In this document: positions 17,465 through 24,876 of the stretch, one piece after another
Layout of the letters: each line of letters begins with the position of its first letter
How positions within the stretch are numbered: position 1 is the first letter of the stretch
NCBI RefSeq assembly: GCF_000300995.1
Contig: NZ_AMRJ01000020.1
Coordinates: 1 to 64,000, forward strand
Source: Alcanivorax hongdengensis A-11-3
GTDB lineage: Bacteria > Pseudomonadota > Gammaproteobacteria > Pseudomonadales > Alcanivoracaceae
Direction of reading: 5' to 3'
DNA length: 64,000 bases
Program-made: the position numbers and the translations under genes
The notes under the pieces: model-generated
Database searches by the model: none
Seen by the model: the letters and a program-made list of their open reading frames with translations, nothing else
What the model was told of the DNA's origin: nothing

Positions 17465-18154
17465 TTATTCGTCGACGGGCTCCAGACGATAGCCGTGCTG
17501 GTAGACCGTTTTGATGCGGTACCCCCGCTCCGGACGAATCTGCAAGCTGCGACGGATCCGGCTGATGTGCACATCCACGGTGCGGGATTCAATGGGTGTC
17601 ATGATGCCCCACACCTTTTCCAGCAGGTGAGCGCGGCTCATTAACTTGCCCACATTCTGGAACAAGTAGCACGCCAACTCATAATCCTTGTCTGTCAATT
17701 TGACAGGTTCGTCTTCCAGCAGAATCTGCCGTCGTGCCCGGTCCACCGTCCAGGGGCCCGTAATGATCGCTGTTTCTTCATCCATGTCCGCCACACCTGC
17801 CCGGCGACCCAGCGCCGTGATTCGTGCCAGCAATTCCGCTTGCTTGGTAGGTTTAACCATATAATCGTCCGCCCCCTGCGTCAGCGCGCCGACAATGGAT
17901 GATTCGTCATCCCGCTGGGTGGCAAACAGGACCGGGGTGCGGTTGCCACTGGCGCGGACTTCTTCCAGTACCGCGTAACCGCTCATGTCGGGGACTTCCC
18001 AGTCGAGCACCAGGATGTCGAAAGTGTCGCGGCGCAGCAGCGACATGAATTCGCGACCACTGGCCAGGTGAATACAGTTGTGGCCCGCTTCATGAAGCCA
18101 GTGAGTCACCAGCTCCGCCTGGGCCGAATCATCTTCTAGATAGGCAATACGCAC
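17465..18154 (-). CDS. OmpR-type response regulator
   Basis: A 229-residue two-domain regulator. The receiver has the acidic pair EDD near residue 7, the phospho-acceptor D51 (LVLDWEVPD) and K in VKPTKQ. The C-terminal winged helix carries the OmpR pattern SRTVDVHISRIRRSL and HGYRLEPVDE. The start is GTG, preceded by TGGAGTG. It is the first gene of the operon with the FecR/LysM and CHASE2 kinase genes, and its cognate kinase is presumably the CHASE2 protein. Confidence 0.92.
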   Translation of the reverse strand: MRIAYLEDDSAQAELVTHWLHEAGHNCIHLASGREFMSLLRRDTFDILVLDWEVPDMSGYAVLEEVRASGNRTPVLFATQRDDESSIVGALTQGADDYMVKPTKQAELLARITALGRRAGVADMDEETAIITGPWTVDRARRQILLEDEPVKLTDKDYELACYLFQNVGKLMSRAHLLEKVWGIMTPIESRTVDVHISRIRRSLQIRPERGYRIKTVYQHGYRLEPVDE

Positions 18155-18238
18155 GGTTTCACTCCATCATCCGCACCGAAAGGGTAACCATTCCTGTCTG
18201 TCACTGCGGGAAAAGATTGTAAAATGGCCGAGGCGGCG

Positions 18239-18562
18239 TCAACGGCTGGTGAGCTTGAGCCCCACCACGCCGGCAATGATCAACACCATGAAACCGATAC
18301 GCGCCACGGTCAGCGGATCCTTGAAAAACACAATCCCGATCAACGTAATCCCCACCGCGCCAAGACCGGTCCACACCGCGTAGGCCGTGCCCACGGGAAT
18401 CCCCTTCATGGCATAGGACAGCATCACCATATTCAACGCCGTCAGCACCAGCGAAGTCCCCACGGACGCCACCCCGGGTTGCATCTGGATCCACTTGAGA
18501 CTCATTGCCCAGGCAATTTCCACAATCACCGCCGCCAGCAATACCGTCCAGTACAGGTTCAT
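18239..18562 (-). CDS. sugE: SMR family exporter, SugE/Gdx-like
   Basis: A 107-residue protein with four transmembrane helices. The membrane-embedded Glu is in AAVIVEIAWAMSLKW, and the WTGLGAVGITLIGIVFFKD segment is typical of the SugE branch. SugE proteins export guanidinium (renamed Gdx); sequence alone favours but does not prove this over quaternary ammonium export. The Met at 18562 is chosen because GGGAGAGAGAGC precedes it. A structured leader lies upstream. Confidence 0.85.
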   Translation of the reverse strand: MNLYWTVLLAAVIVEIAWAMSLKWIQMQPGVASVGTSLVLTALNMVMLSYAMKGIPVGTAYAVWTGLGAVGITLIGIVFFKDPLTVARIGFMVLIIAGVVGLKLTSR

Positions 18563-18571
18563 GCTCTCTCT

Positions 18572-18695
18572 CCCAAACCGGCCCGCCGCCAATGGCAGCA
18601 GGCAACGGGCTCATTGACAGAGAACCAGGCTGCCGGAAACCCGTGAAGAGACAGCCCGTACGCTCTGCCACCCTCGTGGCGGCAGGCGCGCAGAT
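18572..18695 (-). promoter_or_regulatory. Structured leader of sugE, candidate guanidine-II riboswitch
   Basis: On the minus strand the leader holds a strong hairpin ctgccgcc-acgag-ggtggcag, whose apex reads ACGA closed by C-G. A second C-ACGG-G apex (ttcacgggtt) follows, then a GCCCG...CGGGC hairpin just before the ribosome site. Guanidine-II riboswitches pair two ACGR-loop hairpins and commonly precede sugE. Only the first hairpin here is convincing. Confidence 0.35.
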
Positions 18696-18842
18696 TATAA
18701 CCAGTCAATCGCACACTGCATCCCATCCATGGACGCCGCAAACACAACCGGCTATCATTCGCCCCCGTTGAACCCTCGGGTTCCTGCCGGCAAATACCGG
18801 TAGCGTTAAGGCGGAGATGCGCCGCCAGTACAACAGAGTTCT

Positions 18843-18919
18843 GCGCCCGTAGCTCAGCTGGATAGAGCGTTGCCCTCCGGAGGCAAAGGTCAGAGGTTCG
18901 AATCCTCTCGGGCGTGCCA
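18843..18919 (+). tRNA. tRNA-Arg (anticodon CCG)
   Basis: A 77-nt cloverleaf. The acceptor GCGCCCG pairs with CGGGCGT, followed by discriminator G and an encoded CCA. The D arm is GCTCAGCTGGATAGAGC. The anticodon stem TTGCC/GGCAA encloses CTCCGGA, anticodon CCG. The T arm is CAGAGGTTCGAATCCTCTC. A terminator follows at once. Confidence 0.97.
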
Positions 18920-18922
18920 TAT

Positions 18923-18957
18923 AAAAAAGGGTCTCCCCATTGGGAGGCCCTTTTTTT
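18923..18957 (+). terminator. Rho-independent terminator after tRNA-Arg
   Basis: AGGGTCTCCC-CATT-GGGAGGCCCT stem followed by seven T, directly after the tRNA. Confidence 0.9.
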
Positions 18958-19372
18958 ATGGCCAAGTACGAGAACGTCACTGGAACCCCGGGTTTGACAA
19001 ATGGCAACGCCATTCGAGCCGACCGCATGGCGCCCGACCCTCGGCCGTTTCGGGTTCATGCCCTCTCAACTTACCCCGCGAAATGCCCCTGCACCCCTGA
19101 CAATAGCCGGCCAGCGCGGGCTTGCCCTCCAGGGTGGCCCGCCCCCGCTCAGCGCCTCCACAAGCCGTATACCAAATGCGCGAAAATGTTACCCCTCTAC
19201 TCAAAACGCGAACACATGTGAACCTTCTTCACGACATATACACGCCGTTTCACCCTAATTTCCGTAGTTTTTCGCGGGATTTACGGCCTTTTTAGGCGCC
19301 AAACGGTATGTTGTTTTTTGTAACACGGTGGTACGTTGCGCGCGCACAACAACTTTCGGGATGAGCTAAACC
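18958..19372. other. Gene-free stretch upstream of fadL
   Basis: About 415 bp with no ORF that has both a ribosome site and normal codon use. It presumably holds the fadL promoter and any fatty-acid-responsive operator, but I see no clear -35/-10 pair or named operator. The last 170 bp are AT-richer than the flanks. Confidence 0.5.
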
Positions 19373-20659
19373 ATGAAGTATTTCCTCAGAACCGCCCTGG
19401 CCACCGCCATTGCCGCGACCAGCAGTCAGGTCCTGGCCAACGGCCTGGCCATCAATGAGCAAAGCGCCAGCACTGCCGGCACCGCCTATGCCGGTCGCGC
19501 CTCCACCGCCAATGATGCCAGCGCCCTGTACGGCAACCCGGCCGCCATGGCCCGCCTGCCAGGCAGCCAGATCAGTGCCGGCCTGGCCTTTGTCGATGCC
19601 AGCACCGACATCAGCCACGCCCGGGGCGCCGGCGGCAGCAACGATGGCGACATGGTGCCCTTCAGCACCATTCCCTTCGGTTACTACACCACCGCGCTGA
19701 ACGACAAATGGCATGCGGGCATCGGCGTCTACGCCCCCTACGGCCTGATCAGTGACTATGAAGATGGCTGGGAAGGGCGCTATCACGGCCTCTACAGCAA
19801 GGTGCAGGTGATTACCGTGCAGCCGACCATCAGCTATGCGCTCAACGATCGCATCTCCTTCGGCGTGGGCCCGACCCTGAACCGCATTGATGGCGAACTG
19901 ACCAGCAACCTGCCCAACGCCAATTTTGGTGGCAGCGGCGACGCGGAAGTGAAGATCAAGGGTGACGACACCGCGGTGGGCTACAATGCCGGCGTACTGT
20001 TTGCCCTCAGCAATGATCTGGACTGGGGCGTGACCTACCACTCCAAGGTGGATTACACCCTGGACGGCGATACCCAGGTCAGCGGCGCCAATGGCATGCT
20101 TGGCCCGATCCCCCCCAACCCGATGGTCCCCACCGGCCTGCCCGGCCTGAACGGCAGCTACGATGCCAGCCTGGATATCACCCTGCCGGAATCCGTGGAC
20201 AGTTCCGTGACCTGGCGCACCAGCGATGCCCTGACCCTGTTCGCCGGCACCACCTGGACCCGCTGGAGCCGCCTGGACAAGATCGTGGTAGAGAACAGTG
20301 GCGTGAACGCGGCCTACGCGGCCAACTTCAACACCGTGGAAGAAGGCCTGAACTGGGAAGACACCTGGTCCTACGCACTGGGTGCCTCCTACAAGCTGAA
20401 CCCGCAGTGGGTGGTGCGTACCGGTTTTGCCGTGGACCCGTCCCCCACCGACAACGAAAACCGCACCGTGCGTATCCCGGTGGGCGATCGCAAGACGGTC
20501 ACCCTGGGGGCCGGCTGGACGCCCAGCGACAGCCTGAGCGTGGACTTCGCCTACGCCTACCTGTGGGAGAACACCGCCCAGGTCAATCAGGACGAGTACC
20601 ACGCGGACTACGACAACAGTGCCAACGGCGTGACCGCCCAGGTCAACTACAAGTTCTGA
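19373..20659 (+). CDS. fadL: Outer membrane long-chain fatty acid transporter, FadL/OmpP1 family
   Basis: A 428-residue outer membrane beta-barrel. A 22-residue signal peptide ends in VLA. The N-terminal hatch begins NGLAINEQSASTAGTAYAGR and contains the family signature ASALYGNPAAMARL. The strands alternate throughout, and the protein ends in a C-terminal Phe (VNYKF), as outer membrane proteins usually do. It takes up long-chain fatty acids or other hydrophobic compounds such as alkanes. It is a single-gene unit with its own terminator. Confidence 0.93.
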   Translation: MKYFLRTALATAIAATSSQVLANGLAINEQSASTAGTAYAGRASTANDASALYGNPAAMARLPGSQISAGLAFVDASTDISHARGAGGSNDGDMVPFSTIPFGYYTTALNDKWHAGIGVYAPYGLISDYEDGWEGRYHGLYSKVQVITVQPTISYALNDRISFGVGPTLNRIDGELTSNLPNANFGGSGDAEVKIKGDDTAVGYNAGVLFALSNDLDWGVTYHSKVDYTLDGDTQVSGANGMLGPIPPNPMVPTGLPGLNGSYDASLDITLPESVDSSVTWRTSDALTLFAGTTWTRWSRLDKIVVENSGVNAAYAANFNTVEEGLNWEDTWSYALGASYKLNPQWVVRTGFAVDPSPTDNENRTVRIPVGDRKTVTLGAGWTPSDSLSVDFAYAYLWENTAQVNQDEYHADYDNSANGVTAQVNYKF

Positions 20660-20677
20660 GGCCTGTTCGCGTTGATG

Positions 20678-20707
20678 AAAAAAGCCGGGCATTGCCCGGC
20701 TTTTTTT
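20678..20707. terminator. Bidirectional terminator between fadL and the PepSY gene
   Basis: AAAAAAGCCGGGC-ATT-GCCCGGCTTTTTTT is symmetrical, with A-runs and T-runs on both sides, so it can serve convergent fadL and the minus-strand PepSY operon. It overlaps the last codon of the PepSY gene. Confidence 0.92.
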
Positions 20708-22274
20708 ATTTCACGGTAACCGTCTGCACGGCCTGATCCGAGCGGGGCAGCGGCCCCTCCTGCCACAGCGGGTGGGGCTCGGCCCGGCGCAGCCGGGCAA
20801 TCAACAGGGCGCGCACCACCCATAACGACAGCGCCACCAGCAGCAGCATCACATTGACCGTGAGGTTATCCGGCACCACCCAGGCATAACGCCCCTCCAG
20901 CACCAGCTGCAGTAGCGGCACCGCCAGGTAAGCCAGCGGCGCCAGCGTCAGCATCCAGCGGCTGAAACGCAGTGGCACGCTACGCAAGCCGGCCACCACC
21001 AGCACCAACAACAGCGCCAGGAAGACGCCCTTTTCCAGTACCGCGATCTCTGCGCCCCAGGGGGTATAAGGCAACAGCTTGCTGGCCAGAAAACTGCCGG
21101 CCAGGCCGATCACCACCCCGAAACAGACACCCAGGGTCAGGCGCAGCAGGAAGACCGACGACCGACTGGGCCCGTTGCGGTCGGTGCGACGCTCACACCA
21201 GAGAATATTGCCGGAGACGAACAGCAGCGCCCCCAGCAACCCCATGGCAAAGTACAGCCACTGCACCAGCGAGCCGCCATAGTCGCCAAAGTGCAGCGCA
21301 TACATGGGCGACAGGGTGTCGTAGTTGAAACTGCGATGGCCCGGCTCGATCACCCGGATCAATTGCGCCCGGGCATCCATCAACACATGGATGTGATGGC
21401 CCACCACACCGGGAATGCTGGCGGCCACATCCACCCAGGCGGCCTGGTCGCCATAACCGCGCACCTCGATCCAGTCCACGGTCAGATCCGGATGGGCCTG
21501 GCGGGCCCGGTCCAGATAGCGCTGCACCGGTGCCATTTCGGTGGGCTCTCCGGTTAGCGTCGGCGCCGGCCAGACTTGCGTCTCCTTGTCGATCACGCCC
21601 TGCAGCTGGGGACCAAACACCAGCGCCCCCATTACCAGTGCAATCAGGGTAAAGGCGCCCATGGCGGCACCGGTGACCGACATGATCAGGTGGAAGGGAA
21701 AACAGAGCACGCCAATGAGGTTGTGCAGGTTTTTCCAGTAACGACGCACATTGCCCTGGTGCCGCAGGGCAAAGAACTCCCGACGCAACTTCGGCCAGTG
21801 AATCACCAGCCCGGTGAACAGGGCCGCGCCATAAAGAATGGAGATAATCCCCATCAGCGTCAGCCCCACCGTGGGAATCGCCAGCTGGTAGTGCAGCTGA
21901 TTGACGAAGTCCGCCAGCCCGGAATGCGGCCGATCGCCACGCTCACCGGCAGCATTGAAGTCACTGCTGTAGGCAGTCACCCATTCACCGGGCGCACCGT
22001 CCTGGCCACTCTGGAACCACATGGCGCCCGGGTCCGCACCGGGCAGCAGGTAGATGCGCTGGCGAGCATCCTCGCTGCTGGCGGTGACCTGTTGCAGCAG
22101 CCCCTGTACCGTACCGGCATTGGCCAGCTCGGTACGGGGTGTCTGCCAGTGATGAATCTCTTCATGGAACATGTTCAGGGCGCCGGCAAAAAAGGCCACG
22201 AACAGGGCCAGTCCGGCCACCATCCCCAACCAGGAATGCAGATCCACATAACGGCGCATCCGATCCGCTTTCAT
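20706..22274 (-). CDS. PepSY-associated transmembrane protein
   Basis: A 522-residue inner membrane protein. The first helix follows RRYVDLHSWLGM, with PepSY_TM features such as HEEIHHWQ, then a large periplasmic region and several more helices (KNLHNLIGVLCFPFHLIMSVTG and others) up to the C-terminus. In other proteobacteria such proteins accompany siderophore receptors and are linked to ferric-siderophore reduction. The start at 22274 is chosen because the longer frame to 22565 overlaps the upstream gene in a different frame. It is the third gene of a small operon with a Fur-like site. Confidence 0.88.
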   Translation of the reverse strand: MKADRMRRYVDLHSWLGMVAGLALFVAFFAGALNMFHEEIHHWQTPRTELANAGTVQGLLQQVTASSEDARQRIYLLPGADPGAMWFQSGQDGAPGEWVTAYSSDFNAAGERGDRPHSGLADFVNQLHYQLAIPTVGLTLMGIISILYGAALFTGLVIHWPKLRREFFALRHQGNVRRYWKNLHNLIGVLCFPFHLIMSVTGAAMGAFTLIALVMGALVFGPQLQGVIDKETQVWPAPTLTGEPTEMAPVQRYLDRARQAHPDLTVDWIEVRGYGDQAAWVDVAASIPGVVGHHIHVLMDARAQLIRVIEPGHRSFNYDTLSPMYALHFGDYGGSLVQWLYFAMGLLGALLFVSGNILWCERRTDRNGPSRSSVFLLRLTLGVCFGVVIGLAGSFLASKLLPYTPWGAEIAVLEKGVFLALLLVLVVAGLRSVPLRFSRWMLTLAPLAYLAVPLLQLVLEGRYAWVVPDNLTVNVMLLLVALSLWVVRALLIARLRRAEPHPLWQEGPLPRSDQAVQTVTVK

Positions 22275-22528
22275 GCCGCCCCTCCATACAGGCTCGTGGC
22301 CTGCAACAACAATGCACTGGCGCCATTGGCGACCAGCAGCCCGACCAGGGGCGGCCAGGCACGCCGGGGAATCGCCACCAGACTGATCAGGACCATCCAC
22401 AACACAATGGCCAGCAACATCTGCAATACCAGCCAGGACGACCAGGGCAAAGGCACCAGCGCCGCCAGCAGCCCCATCAGCATGATCGCCAGCGGCAGGG
22501 ACAACGCGGCCGCAAACAGGGCTCTCAT
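22271..22528 (-). CDS. Small membrane protein of the iron-linked operon (DUF3649-like)
   Basis: An 85-residue hydrophobic protein with about three helices. It overlaps the PepSY gene by 4 bp and the DUF3325-like gene by 4 bp. Small proteins of this kind (DUF3649) are commonly found with PepSY proteins in iron-uptake loci. The family name is given from context and composition. Confidence 0.7.
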   Translation of the reverse strand: MRALFAAALSLPLAIMLMGLLAALVPLPWSSWLVLQMLLAIVLWMVLISLVAIPRRAWPPLVGLLVANGASALLLQATSLYGGAA

Positions 22529-22812
22529 ACCGTGCGCCCCCGTCGGCGGAAGCTGTCACGACCATGGCCCAGCGTCAGCGATAACCCCAGCACGGTCAGG
22601 GCAAACACCCAGAAGCCACTGAACAACCCCACGCCCACGCCGCAGGTACGCACCCACAAGACGGTCGCCACGACCAGCAACAGACTGGCCAGGCCACGAC
22701 TCCAGCCCGGCAGGGGATGGTCACGCCAGCGCTGCTGGCGATCGCCCAGATAAAACAACACACCACTGGCCAGGGTGGCGGCCACTGCTAACCACATAAC
22801 AGGAATGCTCAA
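22525..22812 (-). CDS. DUF3325-like small membrane protein
   Basis: A 95-residue protein with about three helices: residues 2-22 (ending FYLGDRQQR), 37-55 and 60-80. It is the first gene of the overlapping three-gene operon. DUF3325 proteins are recurrent partners of PepSY membrane proteins in siderophore loci. No TonB receptor lies beside it here, which is unusual. Confidence 0.7.
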   Translation of the reverse strand: MSIPVMWLAVAATLASGVLFYLGDRQQRWRDHPLPGWSRGLASLLLVVATVLWVRTCGVGVGLFSGFWVFALTVLGLSLTLGHGRDSFRRRGRTV

Positions 22813-22813
22813 C

Positions 22814-22834
22814 GATATGATAATGATTCGTATT
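22814..22834. promoter_or_regulatory. Fur-box-like sequence
   Basis: GATATGATAATGATTCGTATT. Aligned from its second GAT it matches 12 of 19 positions of the Fur consensus GATAATGATAATCATTATC, including nine in a row. It lies directly upstream of the first gene of the DUF3325/PepSY operon, which supports iron repression. Confidence 0.55.
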
Positions 22835-22872
22835 TAATATTACGAAAGGCGGCAGGGTCAAGCCGGAGCCAC

Positions 22873-22898
22873 AAAAAAGGCCCCGTTGAGGGGCCTTT
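22873..22898 (-). terminator. Terminator of the 22916-24108 operon
   Basis: On the minus strand AAAGGCCCC-TCAA-CGGGGCCTTTTTT forms a stem with a T-run, 18 bp past the stop at 22916. Confidence 0.88.
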
Positions 22899-22915
22899 GC
22901 ACACTGGCAGAAGCG

Positions 22916-23494
22916 CTAGCGAAGCTTGCGCAGCTCCTCACTGGCCTGGCTGAGCCTGGCCGTGGACAAACGCTGCCAGTCAATCTGTTCCCGGTCCGGC
23001 ATCCAGACATCGGTGAATACGGTGGCATCGGCCACCGCCATTTCGCCACTGAGCATGGCCACACCGCAATGCTCACCGGCAATACCGCCGGCACGACGAA
23101 TGGCTTCCCACCAGGCCGGCGGGCGCCAGTGCAGGCGCACATCAGTGAGGTTGCAGTCACGCTCCTGCTCGGCCACACAGCATTCCAGCCAGGCATCACG
23201 CTGGTTGCTGATGCCCTGGCGCCAGAGTACCGAGCCACCCACCATCACCAGCGACGGGAAGGCACGCAGCAAGGCCTGGCAGCGCAGTTCATCATCCTGC
23301 ACTTCGCCGATGGAGGTACGGATAAAGACCGGTCGTGGCGGTGCCACCTGACGCACCACCCCGGATTCCAGCCATCGCAGCACCAATTCCATGGCCTGCT
23401 CCGGCCGGGCCGGCATCTGCTGCTTGAGATCCGCCAGGCTGAAAACCCGCGGCAAGCTGTCCAGAGAAGGGGTAAACAGGTCCGTCGCCATCAT
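22916..23494 (-). CDS. Uncharacterised protein, winged-helix-like N-terminus
   Basis: A 192-residue soluble protein that I do not recognise with confidence. The N-terminal stretch (PRVFSLADLKQQMP...VLRWLESGVVRQV) looks like a small helix-turn-helix domain. The rest (RAFPSLVMVGGSVLWRQG and VFTDVWMPDRE) vaguely recalls AbiEi-type antitoxin or nucleotidyltransferase-associated proteins, but no toxin partner adjoins it. It starts in a TGATG overlap with the gene upstream, so the two are translationally coupled. No signal peptide is visible. Confidence 0.6.
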   Translation of the reverse strand: MMATDLFTPSLDSLPRVFSLADLKQQMPARPEQAMELVLRWLESGVVRQVAPPRPVFIRTSIGEVQDDELRCQALLRAFPSLVMVGGSVLWRQGISNQRDAWLECCVAEQERDCNLTDVRLHWRPPAWWEAIRRAGGIAGEHCGVAMLSGEMAVADATVFTDVWMPDREQIDWQRLSTARLSQASEELRKLR

Positions 23495-24108
23495 CAGGTG
23501 CGATCCACCGTCTTGATAACCGGCAACGGCAACCCGAACCAGTGACGCAAACGCAGTACCGCCGCCAGTACCGTGCAGATAACCGCCACCTGGCTACTGT
23601 GGCGCAGATCATGGCGCTGTGCCTCGGCCAGCAACGCCGCACGGCTTTCCAGCCGGGCGATCTCCTCATCACGGCTGGTGGCCGGACGCTGCCGCTGGGC
23701 CAGGCGCAGGGTCAGCAAGCGCCCCTGAATGTCCTCATCCAGAGCCTGATAGGCCCGGTCCAGCAGACTGCGGGTACTCAGACGCAAAGCGGTGCGCGCA
23801 GAGAGCGCGCTGCGCTGCCGTACCGGCGCCGCCGGCACCAGGCCCGCCAGCAACCGGGCCAGCACCAATAGCGGCGCCAGCCAGGCAGGTCGAGCCTGCC
23901 GGGCAGACAGATACCAGGACCAGGCTTTCAAACGCCAGATGTCATGGCGCAGCTCGCGGATTCGGCCATAGAAACGGCGCCCGGACGGGGAGGCCTGGGA
24001 AGCACGATAGACGGCCAGATACTCACTGAGCGCCTGGATTCGCGTTTCGGCGGCTTCCATGCCCAGTTGATGCTGCTCCACTATCTGTGAAAAACCCTGA
24101 GACCCCAT
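23494..24108 (-). CDS. Uncharacterised protein with a C-terminal hydrophobic stretch
   Basis: A 204-residue protein, Arg/Leu/Gln-rich and strongly helical (AQRQRPATSRDEEIARLESRAALLAEAQR), with a possible membrane segment around WLAPLLVLARLLAGLVPA. The Met at 24108 is chosen because CAGGAG stands 8 nt before it. It is coupled by a 1-base overlap to the next gene. Function unknown; it may form a coiled-coil membrane-associated complex with that partner. Confidence 0.6.
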   Translation of the reverse strand: MGSQGFSQIVEQHQLGMEAAETRIQALSEYLAVYRASQASPSGRRFYGRIRELRHDIWRLKAWSWYLSARQARPAWLAPLLVLARLLAGLVPAAPVRQRSALSARTALRLSTRSLLDRAYQALDEDIQGRLLTLRLAQRQRPATSRDEEIARLESRAALLAEAQRHDLRHSSQVAVICTVLAAVLRLRHWFGLPLPVIKTVDRT

Positions 24109-24343
24109 GACAACAACTCCTGAAGGGGGTGAATACCCGAAACCGGCTGACGCCCCACTGGCAGCTGGCCGGGCAGCAAAAGGGTGCTGCCACCTTCCGC
24201 AGCGACCCAAAATGAATGACAGTCACTGTATCGTGGCGCCCGTTCCGCCCCCAGTACGAAAGAGTCCGATTTACGTGTTGGCTCGTAGCCATTTGTATCC
24301 TTTCGGATACAGTGACAGGGAAATAACGCTTTATTTACAGGGG

Positions 24344-24363
24344 TTTGTGATGCGCATCACAAA
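24344..24363. promoter_or_regulatory. Perfect CRP/Vfr-type palindrome
   Basis: TTTGTGATGCGCATCACAAA is a perfect 20-bp palindrome containing TGTGA-N6-TCACA, the CRP consensus. It is flanked by gggg and cccc. The nearest promoter it could serve is that of the minus-strand gene starting at 24108, 236 bp away. Confidence 0.5.
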
Positions 24364-24396
24364 AGCCCCGCCACCATGGGAGGCGGCGGCCAGGCA

Positions 24397-24425
24397 TAAA
24401 AAAAGCCGCCCGAAGGCGGCTTTTT
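24397..24425 (-). terminator. Terminator of the small lipoprotein gene
   Basis: On the minus strand AAAAAGCCGCC-TTCG-GGCGGCTTTTTTT forms a stem with a UUCG-type loop and T-run, 20 bp past the stop at 24445. Confidence 0.92.
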
Positions 24426-24444
24426 GCGGGACCGGACGCCACAC

Positions 24445-24681
24445 TCAGTTTTCTGCGGCGTCTTTCATGTCCTCGGCGGATTCCTTGGCGTTGTCATAGG
24501 CGTTATCCATATCTTCGCCCATCTCTTCCATGGGACCCTGGGTATCCGGGGTCATTTTTTCCACGGTCTTGTCAATTTTCTCGCCGGCTTTTTCCGCCGG
24601 GCCATCGTTGCTGTCACAGCCAGCCAGAACGGCGCCGGTGGCAAACAGGGAAATCAACATGGCTTTACCGAAAGTACGCAT
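24445..24681 (-). CDS. Small acidic lipoprotein
   Basis: A 78-residue protein. The signal peptide ends in lipobox VLAGC, with the lipidated Cys near residue 22. The mature part is acidic and helical, with heptad-like repeats (AEKAGEKIDKTVEKM, MDNAYDNAKESAEDMKDAAEN). It probably sits on a membrane surface in the periplasm; function unknown. AAGGAG before the Met at 24681 fixes the start. It has its own terminator. Confidence 0.8.
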   Translation of the reverse strand: MRTFGKAMLISLFATGAVLAGCDSNDGPAEKAGEKIDKTVEKMTPDTQGPMEEMGEDMDNAYDNAKESAEDMKDAAEN

Positions 24682-24876
24682 AGACTTCACTCCTTGATGG
24701 GATACGTCAGTTTGTATCGGATGAATGCACTGTATCCCAAAGGTGGGCACCCTCACCAAGAATTAAAGCGCGCTTTGCGGCCATTTTACGAATCATTACG
24801 ATAGCGAGACACCCGCCAGAGCGTTGCCCGCCGGCGACTTTTCCCTGCTATCATGCGGTGATAATAAGGAGAACGC

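Larger units (their letters stand above)
24109..24444. other. Intergenic stretch with a CRP-like site and hairpins
   Basis: There is no gene in these 336 bp. It contains a short hairpin gtatcc-tttc-ggatac near 24296-24311, a perfect TGTGA-N6-TCACA palindrome at 24344-24363 and the terminator at 24397-24425. It also presumably contains the promoter of the gene starting at 24108. Confidence 0.6.

Noticed and set aside
18843-19372. tRNA-Arg as the attachment site of an integrated element
   Set aside because: No integrase lies nearby and no copy of the tRNA 3' end is seen downstream.
19292-20692. 466-residue minus-strand ORF opposite fadL
   Set aside because: It is the antisense frame of a well-supported gene, rich in His/Gly/Val as such shadows are in GC-rich DNA.
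22275-22565. N-terminal extension of the PepSY protein
   Set aside because: It overlaps the small membrane gene at 22271-22528 in another frame, and the sequence has no signal or family features.
22916-24108. Toxin-antitoxin pair
   Set aside because: The two coupled genes have a faint AbiEi-like feel in one member, but neither shows a toxin motif and both are longer than usual.
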